A stretch of DNA of 40,630 nt from contig JASBTR010000100.1 in the NCBI GenBank assembly GCA_030148325.1, forward strand, positions 1-40,630. The letters are read 5' to 3'. Shown here piece by piece: positions 26,130-34,951 of this stretch; position 1 is the first letter of the stretch, and the number at the start of each line of letters is the position of its first letter. The notes under the pieces were generated by a model, which was not told the DNA's origin, made no database searches, and worked only from the letters and a program-made list of their open reading frames with translations. A program made the position numbers and the translations under genes. This stretch comes from Gammaproteobacteria bacterium (GTDB lineage Bacteria > Pseudomonadota > Gammaproteobacteria > UBA6429 > Thiohalophilaceae).

Positions 26130-26153
26130 TGTAGCAAACGCGACAATTGTCGC
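26130..26153. promoter_or_regulatory. NifA upstream site overlapping a 14-bp perfect palindrome
   Basis: TGT-AGCAAACGCG-ACA (26130-26145) matches TGT-N10-ACA, centred about 78 bp upstream of the predicted nifE start. It overlaps GCGACAATTGTCGC (26140-26153), a perfect palindrome that could be the site of a second regulator. The gap between nifE and the upstream operon (26033-26215) holds nothing else that I recognise. Confidence 0.75.
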
Positions 26154-26215
26154 AGCCTTGAAGAACACAGCGCTACATAAACAGATCGGATTCCGCTGAG
26201 AAAAGCAGGCCAGAC

Positions 26216-27979
26216 TCAGGACACGCCTGCCCCATCGGTGTTACTGATCCACACCGCCTGGTAGGGACTGAGCGTCATACTGGCCTCAATCAAGTCAAGC
26301 GCCTGCCCACTGACCAGATCACGCCAGTTATCGGTCATGATGAGGTTAATGTCGCGCAGGTTGAGCGTCTGCGTCTGCGCGCTGACATTGTAAATACAGA
26401 AGATGCTCTGGCGACGATCCATGCTCTGGCGCCAGAAGCCAAACAATGCATCGCCGAGATGCAGGGTGAATTGTACGGCATTGGGATGGAACGCCGGCTG
26501 CCGGGCGCGAATGGCGATCAGATGCTTCAGCCGCTGCAGCACCTGGTGATGGGAGGAATGCGGATTGTCCAGTTCGGACTTCAGGGCCGGATAGGACCAC
26601 TGGTGGCGGTTGATGGCGCGGTTATTGCCCGAGTTCTTCATGCGCTCATAATCGTTGCGTGTACCAACCAGGCTATGGATATAAAAGGCCGGGATGCCTT
26701 CCAGCCCCAGCATGATGGCATGGGCACAGACGAAGCGCTCCAGGTTCCAGCGATCGGGTCCGCTGGTGGTGCCCTTCAGGGCATCGAACAGACTGATGTT
26801 CACCTCGTAGGCCCTGCGCGTTTCTCCACTGCCGGCGCGCCAGGAAATGCGGCCACCGAACTGCTGCATGGTATTGATGAACACGTCGATCTCATCGTCG
26901 CTCAGCAGGCCCTCAGCCGGGCGCAATCCGATACCGTCGTGGGAGGCGATGAAATTGAAATAGGTCGTACCGCTTTGCGCCGGCGGCATGCTCATCATCC
27001 ATTGGCTGAGATGCTGGCAGTTTCCGATCAGCAGGGCATTCACCAGCAGGGGGGGCAGTGAAAAATTGTAAATGGCGTGAGCCTCGTTGGCATTGCCGAA
27101 ATAGGCCAGATTTTCCCTGCTAGGAATGTTGGTCTCGGTAATGATCATGCCACTGGGTTCGGCATGTTCGATCAGGGTGCGCAACAACCGGACCATCTCG
27201 TGGGTCTGCTCCAGGTTGATACAGGTAGTGCCTATCTGCTTCCACAGGAAGGCAACGGCATCCAGACGGAAGACCCGCACGCCCATGTCAAGATAGAGGC
27301 GAATGATGCGCACGAATTCCTCCAGAACCCGGGGGGTGCGAAAGTCGAAATCCACCTGGTCCTGACTGAAGGTGCACCATACATAACGGGTACCTTCACG
27401 GGTCTTGCTCTCCCGCAACAGGGGGCTGGTGCGAGGCCGCACCACCATACTCAGATCGTCGTCCGGTTCGGCGGTCATGAAGTAATCGCGCCCGGGGTCG
27501 ATACCCAGTTTGAAATTCTCGAACCACTGGCTGCGACTGGAGCAATGATTGATCACCAGGTCCGCCATCAGCCTGTATTGCGTGGCGATGGCATGGATAT
27601 CGTCCCAGCTGCCCAGAGATTCATTGACCGCCGCGTAGTTGATCACCGCAAAGCCGTCGTCGGAACTCCAGGGAAAAAACGGCAATATATGCACCATGCT
27701 GATGGCCTCACCCAGCTGTTCATCGATGAAGCGATGCAGAGTCGCCAGCGGATGTTCCGTTTCATCGCGAATGCTGTCGCCATAGGTGATCATGGCGATG
27801 GAGGATTCATCCCAAAGACTGGTATTGCGCGCTGGCAGGGGAGTATCCTCGTCCAGGCGCATCAGTGACAGCAGCTCCGAGGCAATATCTTCCACCGGCC
27901 GTGGCAGCTCGATGCCGGCATAGATCACCTCAAGATGATGGATGAGGCGTTGCAGCAGCCTGGCCGATGTCCCGTTCAC
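26216..27979 (-). CDS. GH13_18 sugar phosphorylase, probably glucosylglycerate phosphorylase
   Basis: 587 residues of the sucrose-phosphorylase subfamily. Nucleophile Asp240 ([16 protein letters not shown]), acid/base Glu282 (IITETNIP) and the late motif [13 protein letters not shown] are present, with DPGRDYFM (161-168). This group includes E. coli YcjM-type enzymes that split glucosylglycerate plus phosphate into glucose 1-phosphate and D-glycerate. The assignment over sucrose or glucosylglycerol phosphorylase rests on its neighbours: a GpgS-type synthase, a phosphoglycerate-sugar phosphatase and a glycerate kinase. It overlaps the synthase gene by 4 bp. No signal peptide, so cytoplasmic. 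Confidence 0.85.
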   Translation of the reverse strand: MNGTSARLLQRLIHHLEVIYAGIELPRPVEDIASELLSLMRLDEDTPLPARNTSLWDESSIAMITYGDSIRDETEHPLATLHRFIDEQLGEAISMVHILPFFPWSSDDGFAVINYAAVNESLGSWDDIHAIATQYRLMADLVINHCSSRSQWFENFKLGIDPGRDYFMTAEPDDDLSMVVRPRTSPLLRESKTREGTRYVWCTFSQDQVDFDFRTPRVLEEFVRIIRLYLDMGVRVFRLDAVAFLWKQIGTTCINLEQTHEMVRLLRTLIEHAEPSGMIITETNIPSRENLAYFGNANEAHAIYNFSLPPLLVNALLIGNCQHLSQWMMSMPPAQSGTTYFNFIASHDGIGLRPAEGLLSDDEIDVFINTMQQFGGRISWRAGSGETRRAYEVNISLFDALKGTTSGPDRWNLERFVCAHAIMLGLEGIPAFYIHSLVGTRNDYERMKNSGNNRAINRHQWSYPALKSELDNPHSSHHQVLQRLKHLIAIRARQPAFHPNAVQFTLHLGDALFGFWRQSMDRRQSIFCIYNVSAQTQTLNLRDINLIMTDNWRDLVSGQALDLIEASMTLSPYQAVWISNTDGAGVS

Positions 27980-29208
27980 GGATTCGGCCTGCCGAATTCA
28001 GCCTGATCCGCCTCCACTGCTGCGGCCATGCGTTGGAAGATATCGGGCATGGCGCTCACCACGCGGTTCCAGCTGGGGATAAAGGGTGTCTCCATGGGAT
28101 TGTCGAGAAAGGCTCTTCCCGCTTCCATAATGTTGAGGGCAAACATCTCCACAGCCTCTTCCTCCTGATGGATGTCGAAATTCAGGCCGTTCATCATGGC
28201 ATCGTTGCGGTAGGTCTCCACGAAATCGAGCGCAATGCGAAAATAGGTCGCCTTGAGTGTACGGAAGGTCTCCTGGCTGAATACCTCACCCTGGGTCGCC
28301 AGCTTGCGAAACAGCGCCCTGGCGATATCCACCGACATCTTCGAAAGTCCCTTGCGCTGATCATCCAGGGACAGGTCCTGGTGCTTGTGGTCGTAGTTGT
28401 CCGCGATATCAACCTGGCACAGTCTGTTGTTGGCATAGTTGCGCTGCATCTCCGAAAGCACGCCGATCTCCAGGCCCCAGTCGCTGGGGATGCGAATGTC
28501 GTTGAGCACATCGCGGCGGAAGGAGAATTCACCGGCGAGGGCGTAACGGAAACTGTCCATGTAGTTGAGATACTGGCTTTCTCCAAAGACGTGCTTGAGG
28601 GCACGGATCAGAGGTGTGACCAATAGCCGGGATACCCGTCCATTGATGCTGCCGTGGCCTATGCGGGCATAATAGCCCTTGCAGAACTCGTAATTGAACA
28701 GGGGGTTGGCCACCGGATAGATCAGGCGCGCCAGCATGTCGCGTGTATAAGTCGTGATGTCACAGTCATGCAGGGCCACCGACTCGGCCTTGCCCATGGC
28801 CAGGGTATAACCCATACAGTACCAGACATTGCAACCCTTGCCAGGCTCCCTGGGCGCCAGTCCCAATGACTGCAGATCGGCATCAATGGCGCGCAGGCGC
28901 GGACCATCATTCCACAGCACGCGGTGTTCCTGTGGCAAGGCCGCGAAGAATTCCAGGGCGTGCCGGTACTGCGCTTCATCTGCCCGGTCTAGACCCACGA
29001 TGATCTGCGACAGGTAGGGGACCTTCTGCAGCTCTTTTATGATGCCGGGCAGGGCCGGTGACTCGAGCTCGGAATAGAGTGAAGGCAGGATCAGCGCCAT
29101 GGGGCGCGTCTTGCTGAATGTAACCAGTTCTGCCTCCATCTCCTCCAGGGGGCGATCGGTTAGCTTGTGCAGGGTGGTTATAACGCCATTCTGGTGAAAA
29201 TCCGCCAT
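27976..29208 (-). CDS. gpgS: Glucosyl-3-phosphoglycerate synthase (GT81)
   Basis: 410 residues, GT-A glycosyltransferase. The N-terminal sugar-nucleotide region has [20 protein letters not shown], and the metal-binding motif is HDCDIT with Asp148 and Asp150. The [15 protein letters not shown] segment is typical of GpgS-type enzymes. It transfers glucose from an NDP-glucose to 3-phosphoglycerate, the first step of glucosylglycerate synthesis. Mannosyl-transfer cannot be excluded from sequence alone. It overlaps the phosphorylase gene by 4 bp. Confidence 0.86.
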   Translation of the reverse strand: MADFHQNGVITTLHKLTDRPLEEMEAELVTFSKTRPMALILPSLYSELESPALPGIIKELQKVPYLSQIIVGLDRADEAQYRHALEFFAALPQEHRVLWNDGPRLRAIDADLQSLGLAPREPGKGCNVWYCMGYTLAMGKAESVALHDCDITTYTRDMLARLIYPVANPLFNYEFCKGYYARIGHGSINGRVSRLLVTPLIRALKHVFGESQYLNYMDSFRYALAGEFSFRRDVLNDIRIPSDWGLEIGVLSEMQRNYANNRLCQVDIADNYDHKHQDLSLDDQRKGLSKMSVDIARALFRKLATQGEVFSQETFRTLKATYFRIALDFVETYRNDAMMNGLNFDIHQEEEAVEMFALNIMEAGRAFLDNPMETPFIPSWNRVVSAMPDIFQRMAAAVEADQAEFGRPNP

Positions 29209-29231
29209 GGGATTGCCTCGTGAAGTTTTGT

Positions 29232-30041
29232 CTATATTTTCAGAAAATGTCTCATGCCTTCGACCCAGCCCTCTGGTCCAAAGGCCTCAGTAAAATAGGT
29301 CGCCTGATGGCGTTGGGGACAGGGCGGCGGATGCGCTGCTGACTTGATGACAACCGCCTGGTCGGCAGCCTCAAGCATCGCCAGGTCGTTGTGGCTGTCA
29401 CCGGCGGCAATGCTCAGGGGCGGCTGGCCACCTGCTGCTATTGTGTACTGGTTATTCAACCAGTGTAGCGCCTGACCTTTATCAGAAGGGCCTGATACGT
29501 GCAGGAAGCGGCCACCCTGAAGCATCACTGCGCCGACTCGCTGCAGTTTTGCGATGAAGGCCTGGCGTCGCCCGGGCGAGCCCGTCCAGTAAATGGGTTC
29601 ACTGTATTCACGCTGACGGGCCCGACGGGCCTGATCTTTGCTTAACCTGGTCAATTGCGCCACTTCGTCATTGTCCATATCGGCAAAGCCCCGGTATTCA
29701 TTTTCATATTCACCTGCCACGTCCCTGATCAACGCCAGCCAGTGCTCGCGAGGCGCGACAAAGGAATGGATCCAGAACCCCTCCTTGCTGCAGCTGTCCG
29801 CCGGCAAGCGGTCGAAATACCCCTGAGGGATCGCCACCGCCGCACCATTCTCAAAGATGAAGGGATGAGCACTGCCAAGTTCCTCCCGCAAGACCAACAG
29901 CTCGGCGTGCGTCTTGCTGGTGCATGGAATGACCGGAATACCCTGTTGTTCAAGATCCGCCAGTAATGCGTCAGCCGGCGCATGGGAATAGCTATAGTGA
30001 TCCAGCAGGGAACCGTCGAGATCGGTATAGATGACTTTCAT
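29232..30041 (-). CDS. HAD-IIB phosphatase, glucosyl/mannosyl-3-phosphoglycerate phosphatase type
   Basis: 269 residues with HAD motif I DLDGSLLD (Asp7, Asp9), PFIFENGAAVAIP, and late motif GDSHNDLAML. It resembles the mannosyl-3-phosphoglycerate phosphatase/YedP group. In this operon it should remove phosphate from glucosyl-3-phosphoglycerate to give glucosylglycerate. It overlaps the kinase stop by 4 bp, and the gap to gpgS is 23 bp. Confidence 0.88.
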   Translation of the reverse strand: MKVIYTDLDGSLLDHYSYSHAPADALLADLEQQGIPVIPCTSKTHAELLVLREELGSAHPFIFENGAAVAIPQGYFDRLPADSCSKEGFWIHSFVAPREHWLALIRDVAGEYENEYRGFADMDNDEVAQLTRLSKDQARRARQREYSEPIYWTGSPGRRQAFIAKLQRVGAVMLQGGRFLHVSGPSDKGQALHWLNNQYTIAAGGQPPLSIAAGDSHNDLAMLEAADQAVVIKSAAHPPPCPQRHQATYFTEAFGPEGWVEGMRHFLKI

Positions 30042-30979
30042 GCCGCCCCCAGCTCAAGTGAACAGGGCCGGCTACTCGAAGCGATCTCCCGCTGTGCATC
30101 CAGCTCGTACAAATAGTGCACCCGCTGCGGCAATGTTTGCAAACTGTGTACGGTCAGGCGCTGGAAACAGGCAATGAAACGAGCGACCTCCTGCGGGCTC
30201 ATCACACGGTTTTCCGAGGCACTGTCCGCCAGCTGCTGCGCCAGTTTCTGTTCCTGCTCAAGACGCCAGCGGTAAACGCCATCGAAGGAAGGGGCCCTGA
30301 GCATGATCCAGGCGTCGACCTTCTGGTACAGGGGCTGGTAGTGTTCAACAATCTGGCGATTGACATATCGCCGCCAGCGTCTGTCCGGGTCTTCATCTGC
30401 TTCGAGCCGATTGACGGGTTCCCGCAGCACCGCCTCGTCCTGTGGCGGCGTACCGAGACACCAGCCTTCGATAACGATCATATCCAGGGGCGGCGTCACC
30501 GTCCGCCATTCCTCCTCGGGGATGGGATCATCAACAACCTTGTCGAAGCGTGGAATGGCCACCGGTGAATCACCCCGCACCAGTCCATCAAGGGTGCGCG
30601 CCATCAATCCCACATCATGGGTTCCCGGCACGCCACGTGTCATCAGCAGCGGATGAATGTCATCCGCCAACCGTTGGCGCTCCCTGCGCGACAGGTAGAA
30701 ATCGTCAATGGAGAGGGCGATGGCCGAGAGGCCGTATTGGTGTTGAAATAGCAATTGCAGCAGGCCGGCCAGGGTACTCTTGCCTGAACCCTGGCAGCCG
30801 TTGATACCAATGATCAGCGGCCGCCCCGCACCTTGACGCTGCACTACAAGCTCTTTCGCAAGGGGCATGAACCATTGCCGGGCTATCTCCACATAGCGGG
30901 CAGGAAGACGCTGGGCGCACAGAAAGTCGCGGAATTCAGGGGGTTGTGATGACTTGTCGTGGGTCCGGCTAGCTGGCAT
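30038..30979 (-). CDS. D-glycerate kinase (GLYK/YggC P-loop family)
   Basis: 313 residues from ATG 30979; the frame opens earlier with a TTG at 31024, but that is upstream of the predicted transcription start. P-loop GINGCQGSGKST (58-69), ALSIDDFYLSRRERQRLA and VIEGWCLG are hallmarks of the D-glycerate 3-kinase family. It would rephosphorylate the glycerate freed by the phosphorylase to 3-phosphoglycerate, which is the GpgS substrate. It is the first gene of the four-gene operon. Confidence 0.85.
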   Translation of the reverse strand: MPASRTHDKSSQPPEFRDFLCAQRLPARYVEIARQWFMPLAKELVVQRQGAGRPLIIGINGCQGSGKSTLAGLLQLLFQHQYGLSAIALSIDDFYLSRRERQRLADDIHPLLMTRGVPGTHDVGLMARTLDGLVRGDSPVAIPRFDKVVDDPIPEEEWRTVTPPLDMIVIEGWCLGTPPQDEAVLREPVNRLEADEDPDRRWRRYVNRQIVEHYQPLYQKVDAWIMLRAPSFDGVYRWRLEQEQKLAQQLADSASENRVMSPQEVARFIACFQRLTVHSLQTLPQRVHYLYELDAQREIASSSRPCSLELGAA

Positions 30980-31019
30980 GGATGATGAAAATAACCTGGT
31001 TAATCTTACTGACAATGGT

Positions 31020-31035
31020 GGCAAGAATCAGGCCA
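31020..31035 (-). promoter_or_regulatory. Candidate sigma54 promoter of the glucosylglycerate operon
   Basis: The minus strand reads TGGCCTGATTCTTGCC. It keeps TGGC, the G at position 7 and TTGC with the exact ten-base spacing between GG and GC, but differs from consensus at -20, -19 and the last base. The predicted start is near 31009, 30 nt before the kinase ATG. It is weaker than the nif promoters in this window. Confidence 0.55.
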
Positions 31036-31107
31036 ATTTGAAAGGACCAGAAAAGAGCGTTATTTTCCTGGCGCGCTCTTCATCATGCACCATGATAGAG
31101 CAAGCAT

Positions 31108-31123
31108 TGTCCATAACGAAACA
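31108..31123. promoter_or_regulatory. Candidate NifA site upstream of the glucosylglycerate operon
   Basis: TGT-CCATAACGAA-ACA is an exact TGT-N10-ACA, centred about 107 bp upstream of the predicted start at 31009. A chance match in a gap of this size is roughly a few percent, so the pairing with the sigma54-like site is what gives it weight. Confidence 0.5.
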
Positions 31124-31202
31124 GCACAACGGCACAAACAGGCGTATTGTTACAAACAATCTGAAACCAGACCCGCAAAGCCAGGGTATCAGCCAGCCGA
31201 TC

Positions 31203-32141
31203 TCACACCGAATAGGGGCGTTCCTCCCAGGCCCTTAATACCCCGACATCCCTCACGGGTAGATAGTCGTAGGCGCCCATCTGGTCTGTGAGCACTGCCC
31301 TGGCTAATTCATAGTTTTCGCTTTTACTGCGCAATAGATTGAAATACCAGGCGAAGGGATAACCGAGCTGACGGTCATAGGCATGAATGGCGCTTGCCAG
31401 TTCACTGCCCTGAAGTTTTTCACCCCGAGGGAGTTCAGGGAGTTCGCCATCGAAGGTTGACAAGGGTCTGGCCGCAACGCGTGTCTCGTGATCGCTATCC
31501 TCATATTCCCGGATTGCCAGAACCCAATGGCGGCAGAACAACTCATCACCCGCACTGCTCTTCCCCCAGTCTGCAAAAAAACGCCGGAGATTCTCCGTTG
31601 CGCGACCCGGATTCATCCGTCTTGGCAATTCGGCAATCGGCGTGATACGCCGAAACTTGTAGCAGGCGGGGCCCACCGGTTCTGGATTCAGCCTGGTATA
31701 ATTCACAGGGTCTATAAAATCCGCGAGGGTCTCCGGGTACCAGTCCTCCATAATCAATGGCCGATCGATCACCTCCTGAAGTTCCTCGATTTCGATCTGG
31801 GTGAAGTCCTCGGCTTTCTCGCCCACCGGCAGAGTAAAATAATGTGTCTTGCCGGCAATACGGGTTACCCGGTAATCACTGTCTATATAGCTTGCCAGCA
31901 GGCCATCGGGATCATCCTCGGCCTGCTTCTCGGCCCAATCGGAAATATTGCTACTGATTCTGTTTAAATGACTGTCCACGACGCCGCCGAGGCGATGCCA
32001 CCCCCCCCGCGTCAACACCCATTCGATAGCGGCTTCATCGAACAGTTCTCCCAGCGCCTCCTGCAGACCGGGCATCCCCGATGTCGGTGACACTTTCTCG
32101 CACGCCGCCGCCAGTGCTTCGGCTTTGGGATCAATCATCAA
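31203..32141 (-). CDS. Nif-operon protein of unknown function
   Basis: 312 residues, acidic and soluble, no signal peptide or membrane span. Distinctive parts are GMPGLQEALGELFDEAAIEW, VIDRPLIMEDWYPETLADFI and WEERPYSV at the end. It overlaps the TrpD-like gene by 4 bp, so the two are tightly linked at the end of the nifHDK operon. I recognise no domain. A weak inverted pair (attgtt/aacaat at 31146-31160) follows its stop. Confidence 0.8.
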   Translation of the reverse strand: MMIDPKAEALAAACEKVSPTSGMPGLQEALGELFDEAAIEWVLTRGGWHRLGGVVDSHLNRISSNISDWAEKQAEDDPDGLLASYIDSDYRVTRIAGKTHYFTLPVGEKAEDFTQIEIEELQEVIDRPLIMEDWYPETLADFIDPVNYTRLNPEPVGPACYKFRRITPIAELPRRMNPGRATENLRRFFADWGKSSAGDELFCRHWVLAIREYEDSDHETRVAARPLSTFDGELPELPRGEKLQGSELASAIHAYDRQLGYPFAWYFNLLRSKSENYELARAVLTDQMGAYDYLPVRDVGVLRAWEERPYSV

Positions 32142-33133
32142 CCATGCCTCTGCTCGGGAATATTTTCGCCGCGTTCAGCCCACCAGTTTTGCGCCAGGGC
32201 ATGGGCAGTCTCAGGTTCTTTCTCCAGACCCAGAGCAAAAATCACCATGGCCAGGGTTCCGGTCACCGCCCGTTCACCATAGTCATCCGTTTCACGTCCT
32301 TCCCAGACGGCCCGCAAGTGGGACAGTTCCAGCAGTTCGGGTTTGACTTGCTTGCCTGGCGCCAGCAGCGTTGGCCACTGTGCATGTGATTCAAGCCCGT
32401 CATGGACGCCGAAAAGTTCTGCCTTGCGGTCGGGAATCCGTTCGAACTCCCCCCCTTCGCCTTTCACCACCAGCGCCCGGGGTTGTTCGAGCATAGCCAG
32501 AGCCTGCTGATGAATGCCGGAAAAATTGGGATGAAACACCCCCATCAGTGAAAGCGGCGCGGCAAGCGGGTTCAGCATGCGGGCGACCGTATTCAGCGGC
32601 GGCCTCAGACCAAACAGATCACGCATGGCGATCAGCTCCGCGGTTCTCGGTGACAATGCCTCAATGGGCAAATAGGCAAAGCCGATTTCATTGCACTGGC
32701 GTTGGGCGTCCTGAAGTGAATCGGCCGTCACCAGGCCCAGATATTCAAGCGCTTCTGGCACATAGATTCGCTCATCATCCCTGCTCAAACCATGCATTAA
32801 TACGGGATAGCCGTTCCGCCCCAACAGCAGCGCCGCTAACAGAAACCATGGCAGATGGCGCTTCTTGCCCGCATAGGCGGCCCAGTCGATGGCGGGCCGG
32901 GTATCGGACCGGGGGATTGCTATCCGTTCCCGCAATGCCTGGGTGAAACCCGCGACTTCTTCCGCTGTCTCTTCCTTGACCCGCATCAGCATAAGAAAGG
33001 CGCCTAACTGTTCCGGCTCCACATCGCCATCCGCTATCATCGCCATGGCCTCATAGGCTTCCTGCCGGGTCAGGGAACGCATGCCATTACGGCCCTTTCC
33101 CGGTATCTGAATAAACTTCGCAAAAGAATGCAT
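32138..33133 (-). CDS. TrpD2/YbiB-like anthranilate phosphoribosyltransferase homologue
   Basis: 331 residues with the TrpD/thymidine phosphorylase-like fold: N-terminal helical domain (LTRQEAYEAMAMIADGDVEP, QLGAFLMLMRVKEETAEEVA), then AAYAGKKRHLPWFLLAALLL and LNTVARMLNPLAAPLSLMGV. The PRPP-binding GTGGD motif of true TrpD is not seen, as in the YbiB/TrpD2 group, so anthranilate transfer is unlikely. Its role in a nif operon is unknown. Confidence 0.8.
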   Translation of the reverse strand: MHSFAKFIQIPGKGRNGMRSLTRQEAYEAMAMIADGDVEPEQLGAFLMLMRVKEETAEEVAGFTQALRERIAIPRSDTRPAIDWAAYAGKKRHLPWFLLAALLLGRNGYPVLMHGLSRDDERIYVPEALEYLGLVTADSLQDAQRQCNEIGFAYLPIEALSPRTAELIAMRDLFGLRPPLNTVARMLNPLAAPLSLMGVFHPNFSGIHQQALAMLEQPRALVVKGEGGEFERIPDRKAELFGVHDGLESHAQWPTLLAPGKQVKPELLELSHLRAVWEGRETDDYGERAVTGTLAMVIFALGLEKEPETAHALAQNWWAERGENIPEQRHG

Positions 33134-33177
33134 TTTGGGCTCCGTAAATAGTCTCTTTACTTATTGACTCATTTCTA

Positions 33178-33915
33178 TCATTTGTTTGCCTCTAACCGCC
33201 CAGTCACCAGCATTCTGACATCCTCGTCTTCATCTGCCAACAGGGGTTCCAGGTCTTCGATACTGGCTCGCTCGCAGGCCGCGAAACGAACCCGCCAGTC
33301 GTTATCCTGCAACAAGGGTTTCAACTCTGAAGGATCGATACGCCGAGCCACCACCAGCCGGACGTCGGGATCGGCATCATAGACCATCAGCCCCAGACTC
33401 TCGGGTGGCAGACGTTGCGCGACAACCTTGCGAACCTCGCGTTCAGGATCCGGAATCATGCGAAACAGCCGCCCGGCGGGTAGACGTTTTGCAACATACT
33501 GGCGCACCAGATAATCTTCGTCGCTGACCAATACCTCCAGCTTGTTGGCCGGAAGCCTGTCAGCCACCGTGATACGCACTTCCCGATCGGGGTCCTTGAC
33601 CAATGCATCGAGGGCGTCCACCGGCAGGCGGTAGGCCAGCACCCGGCGCACCACCTCGTCCGGATCGTCCAGCATTTCCAACAGGCGTTTCCGGGAAAGA
33701 TAGCGTGCGGCAATCGCACGCCGCTCCCAGAATTCATCGCCGGCATACTGCTCCGCCAGGTCCGGGTTCTGATTGAAGAAACGCGCAATCTGCCGGCCAC
33801 TCATGACCCGAACGCAACTGTCCCCGGGCTCGCACCTGCCCTGCGAGAGACGATCTTCCCGATGGGGACAGGTAGTGCAATCACCCTTTGGGGTCGATAC
33901 CGATTCCGCATCCAT
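33178..33915 (-). CDS. Leucine-rich repeat variant (LRV) Fe-S protein
   Basis: 245 residues from ATG 33915, with AAGGA upstream; the frame runs further upstream into the next gene. An N-terminal cysteine cluster (Cys13, Cys16, Cys28, Cys34) should bind a [4Fe-4S] cluster. It is followed by about eight LRV repeats of 23-25 residues (for example DPDEVVRRVLAYRLPVDALD, DPDREVRITVADRLPANKL). The type protein of this fold comes from the Azotobacter nif region. Its function is not known; partner binding is likely. Confidence 0.9.
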   Translation of the reverse strand: MDAESVSTPKGDCTTCPHREDRLSQGRCEPGDSCVRVMSGRQIARFFNQNPDLAEQYAGDEFWERRAIAARYLSRKRLLEMLDDPDEVVRRVLAYRLPVDALDALVKDPDREVRITVADRLPANKLEVLVSDEDYLVRQYVAKRLPAGRLFRMIPDPEREVRKVVAQRLPPESLGLMVYDADPDVRLVVARRIDPSELKPLLQDNDWRVRFAACERASIEDLEPLLADEDEDVRMLVTGRLEANK

Positions 33916-33961
33916 TATTGCTGATTCCTTACCACTGATGATCATGCCGGATATCTTCTGC

Positions 33962-34228
33962 TCATTCGTCTTCCACCTCTGCAATCACCAAGCCGCTCGC
34001 TGCATTTTTGTCGGCGGTCAAACACAGGCAATGATCGCTGCTGTCCACCAGGTATAAATTAAATCCGGGCAGCTCGCTGGCCGGGTGCTCGGACATGACA
34101 TCGTCGTCAGAGCAGAAGGTGAAATGCAGATCAGGAAAGCGGCTTCGCAATGCCTGCTCCCGCTCCGGACTGCCACCGTTGCCCGATAGCCAGGCGGTCA
34201 CACTGTTTAACTGCTCCTCACTGATCAC
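33962..34228 (-). CDS. DUF6129-like nif-associated protein
   Basis: 88 residues: an N-terminal helix (MISEEQLNSVTAWLSG), then LHFTFCSDDDVMSEHP and GFNLYLVDSSDHCLCLT. I associate this pattern with small proteins encoded between nifY and the LRV gene, the DUF6129 type. It overlaps the end of nifY by 4 bp. The function is unknown. Confidence 0.78.
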   Translation of the reverse strand: MISEEQLNSVTAWLSGNGGSPEREQALRSRFPDLHFTFCSDDDVMSEHPASELPGFNLYLVDSSDHCLCLTADKNAASGLVIAEVEDE

Positions 34229-34920
34229 GCATTCGCCTCCTGTTCAAAACGAATGCGTTCTTCGGGCGACTGTCCCAATACCTTGGCCAGCCAGGGTGGC
34301 GCCTTGGGCCCGATACGCGATTGCAGCGCAGCCAGTTCATCCCGGGCGTCGCCCGCATCGGGTTTCTTGATGGGGTGCACCCCGGCGCGTACCACCTTGG
34401 CTGCGGCGGGACCACCAATAGAGGCGATAAACAGTAACTGACAATCATCGATCAGCGAGGCGCGGTAGGCGTTCTTGTCGCCTTCGGCCTGCGCCTCATC
34501 CACAGCACGAATATCCACCAGTCGCATTTCATCCTGCGTAAGCTGATAGATCAAAAAACGCTGGCATGAGCCAAAATGGCCATCGAGCTTCTCACCTTTG
34601 TTTGAGGCGCAGGCGACTCGAATACTGCCAGGCATATCGCCTTCCACATAGGCTTCAATCTCGGGAAGCGGATCGGCGCTGATATCAATTTCACCTTTCA
34701 GACAGGCCAGCGCGGACTTGATCGCCGCATTGTCCATATCAGCAAACTCACCATTACTAGCCGCCTTCAGTGTCTTTACCGTTAATGTCGATAATGACCT
34801 GGCGGTTGGCGGCAGTCCGATCGCATCAGCCAGCACAGCAAGCAAGCGCACCGCATCGGTATCCGGCAGCTCGCGCGCAGCCAGGCCGACACGCAAAGCG
34901 ATATCTTTGGACAAACTCAT
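34225..34920 (-). CDS. nifY: NifY/NafY-type nitrogenase cofactor-binding protein
   Basis: 231 residues from ATG 34920, with AAGGTG upstream. The N-terminal helical domain (about 1-85) is of the NafY type, and the C-terminal domain is the dinitrogenase iron-molybdenum-cofactor fold (IRVACASNKGEKLDGHFGSC, LLFIASIGGPAAAKVVRAGV). Such proteins bind apo-MoFe protein or FeMo-co during cofactor insertion. It is paralogous to NifX at 22700 over the C-terminal domain. Confidence 0.9.
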   Translation of the reverse strand: MSLSKDIALRVGLAARELPDTDAVRLLAVLADAIGLPPTARSLSTLTVKTLKAASNGEFADMDNAAIKSALACLKGEIDISADPLPEIEAYVEGDMPGSIRVACASNKGEKLDGHFGSCQRFLIYQLTQDEMRLVDIRAVDEAQAEGDKNAYRASLIDDCQLLFIASIGGPAAAKVVRAGVHPIKKPDAGDARDELAALQSRIGPKAPPWLAKVLGQSPEERIRFEQEANA

Positions 34921-34951
34921 CGGTTTCACCTTTAGTTATGTTCATTGAACT

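Noticed and set aside
30980-31024. TTG start giving 15 more residues on the glycerate kinase
   Set aside because: It lies upstream of the predicted transcription start and has no ribosome site; ATG 30979 is preferred.
31101-31115. Second sigma54-like match TGGACAATGCTTGCT before the glycerate kinase
   Set aside because: The spacing between GG and GC is one base short, so sigma54 would not be expected to use it.
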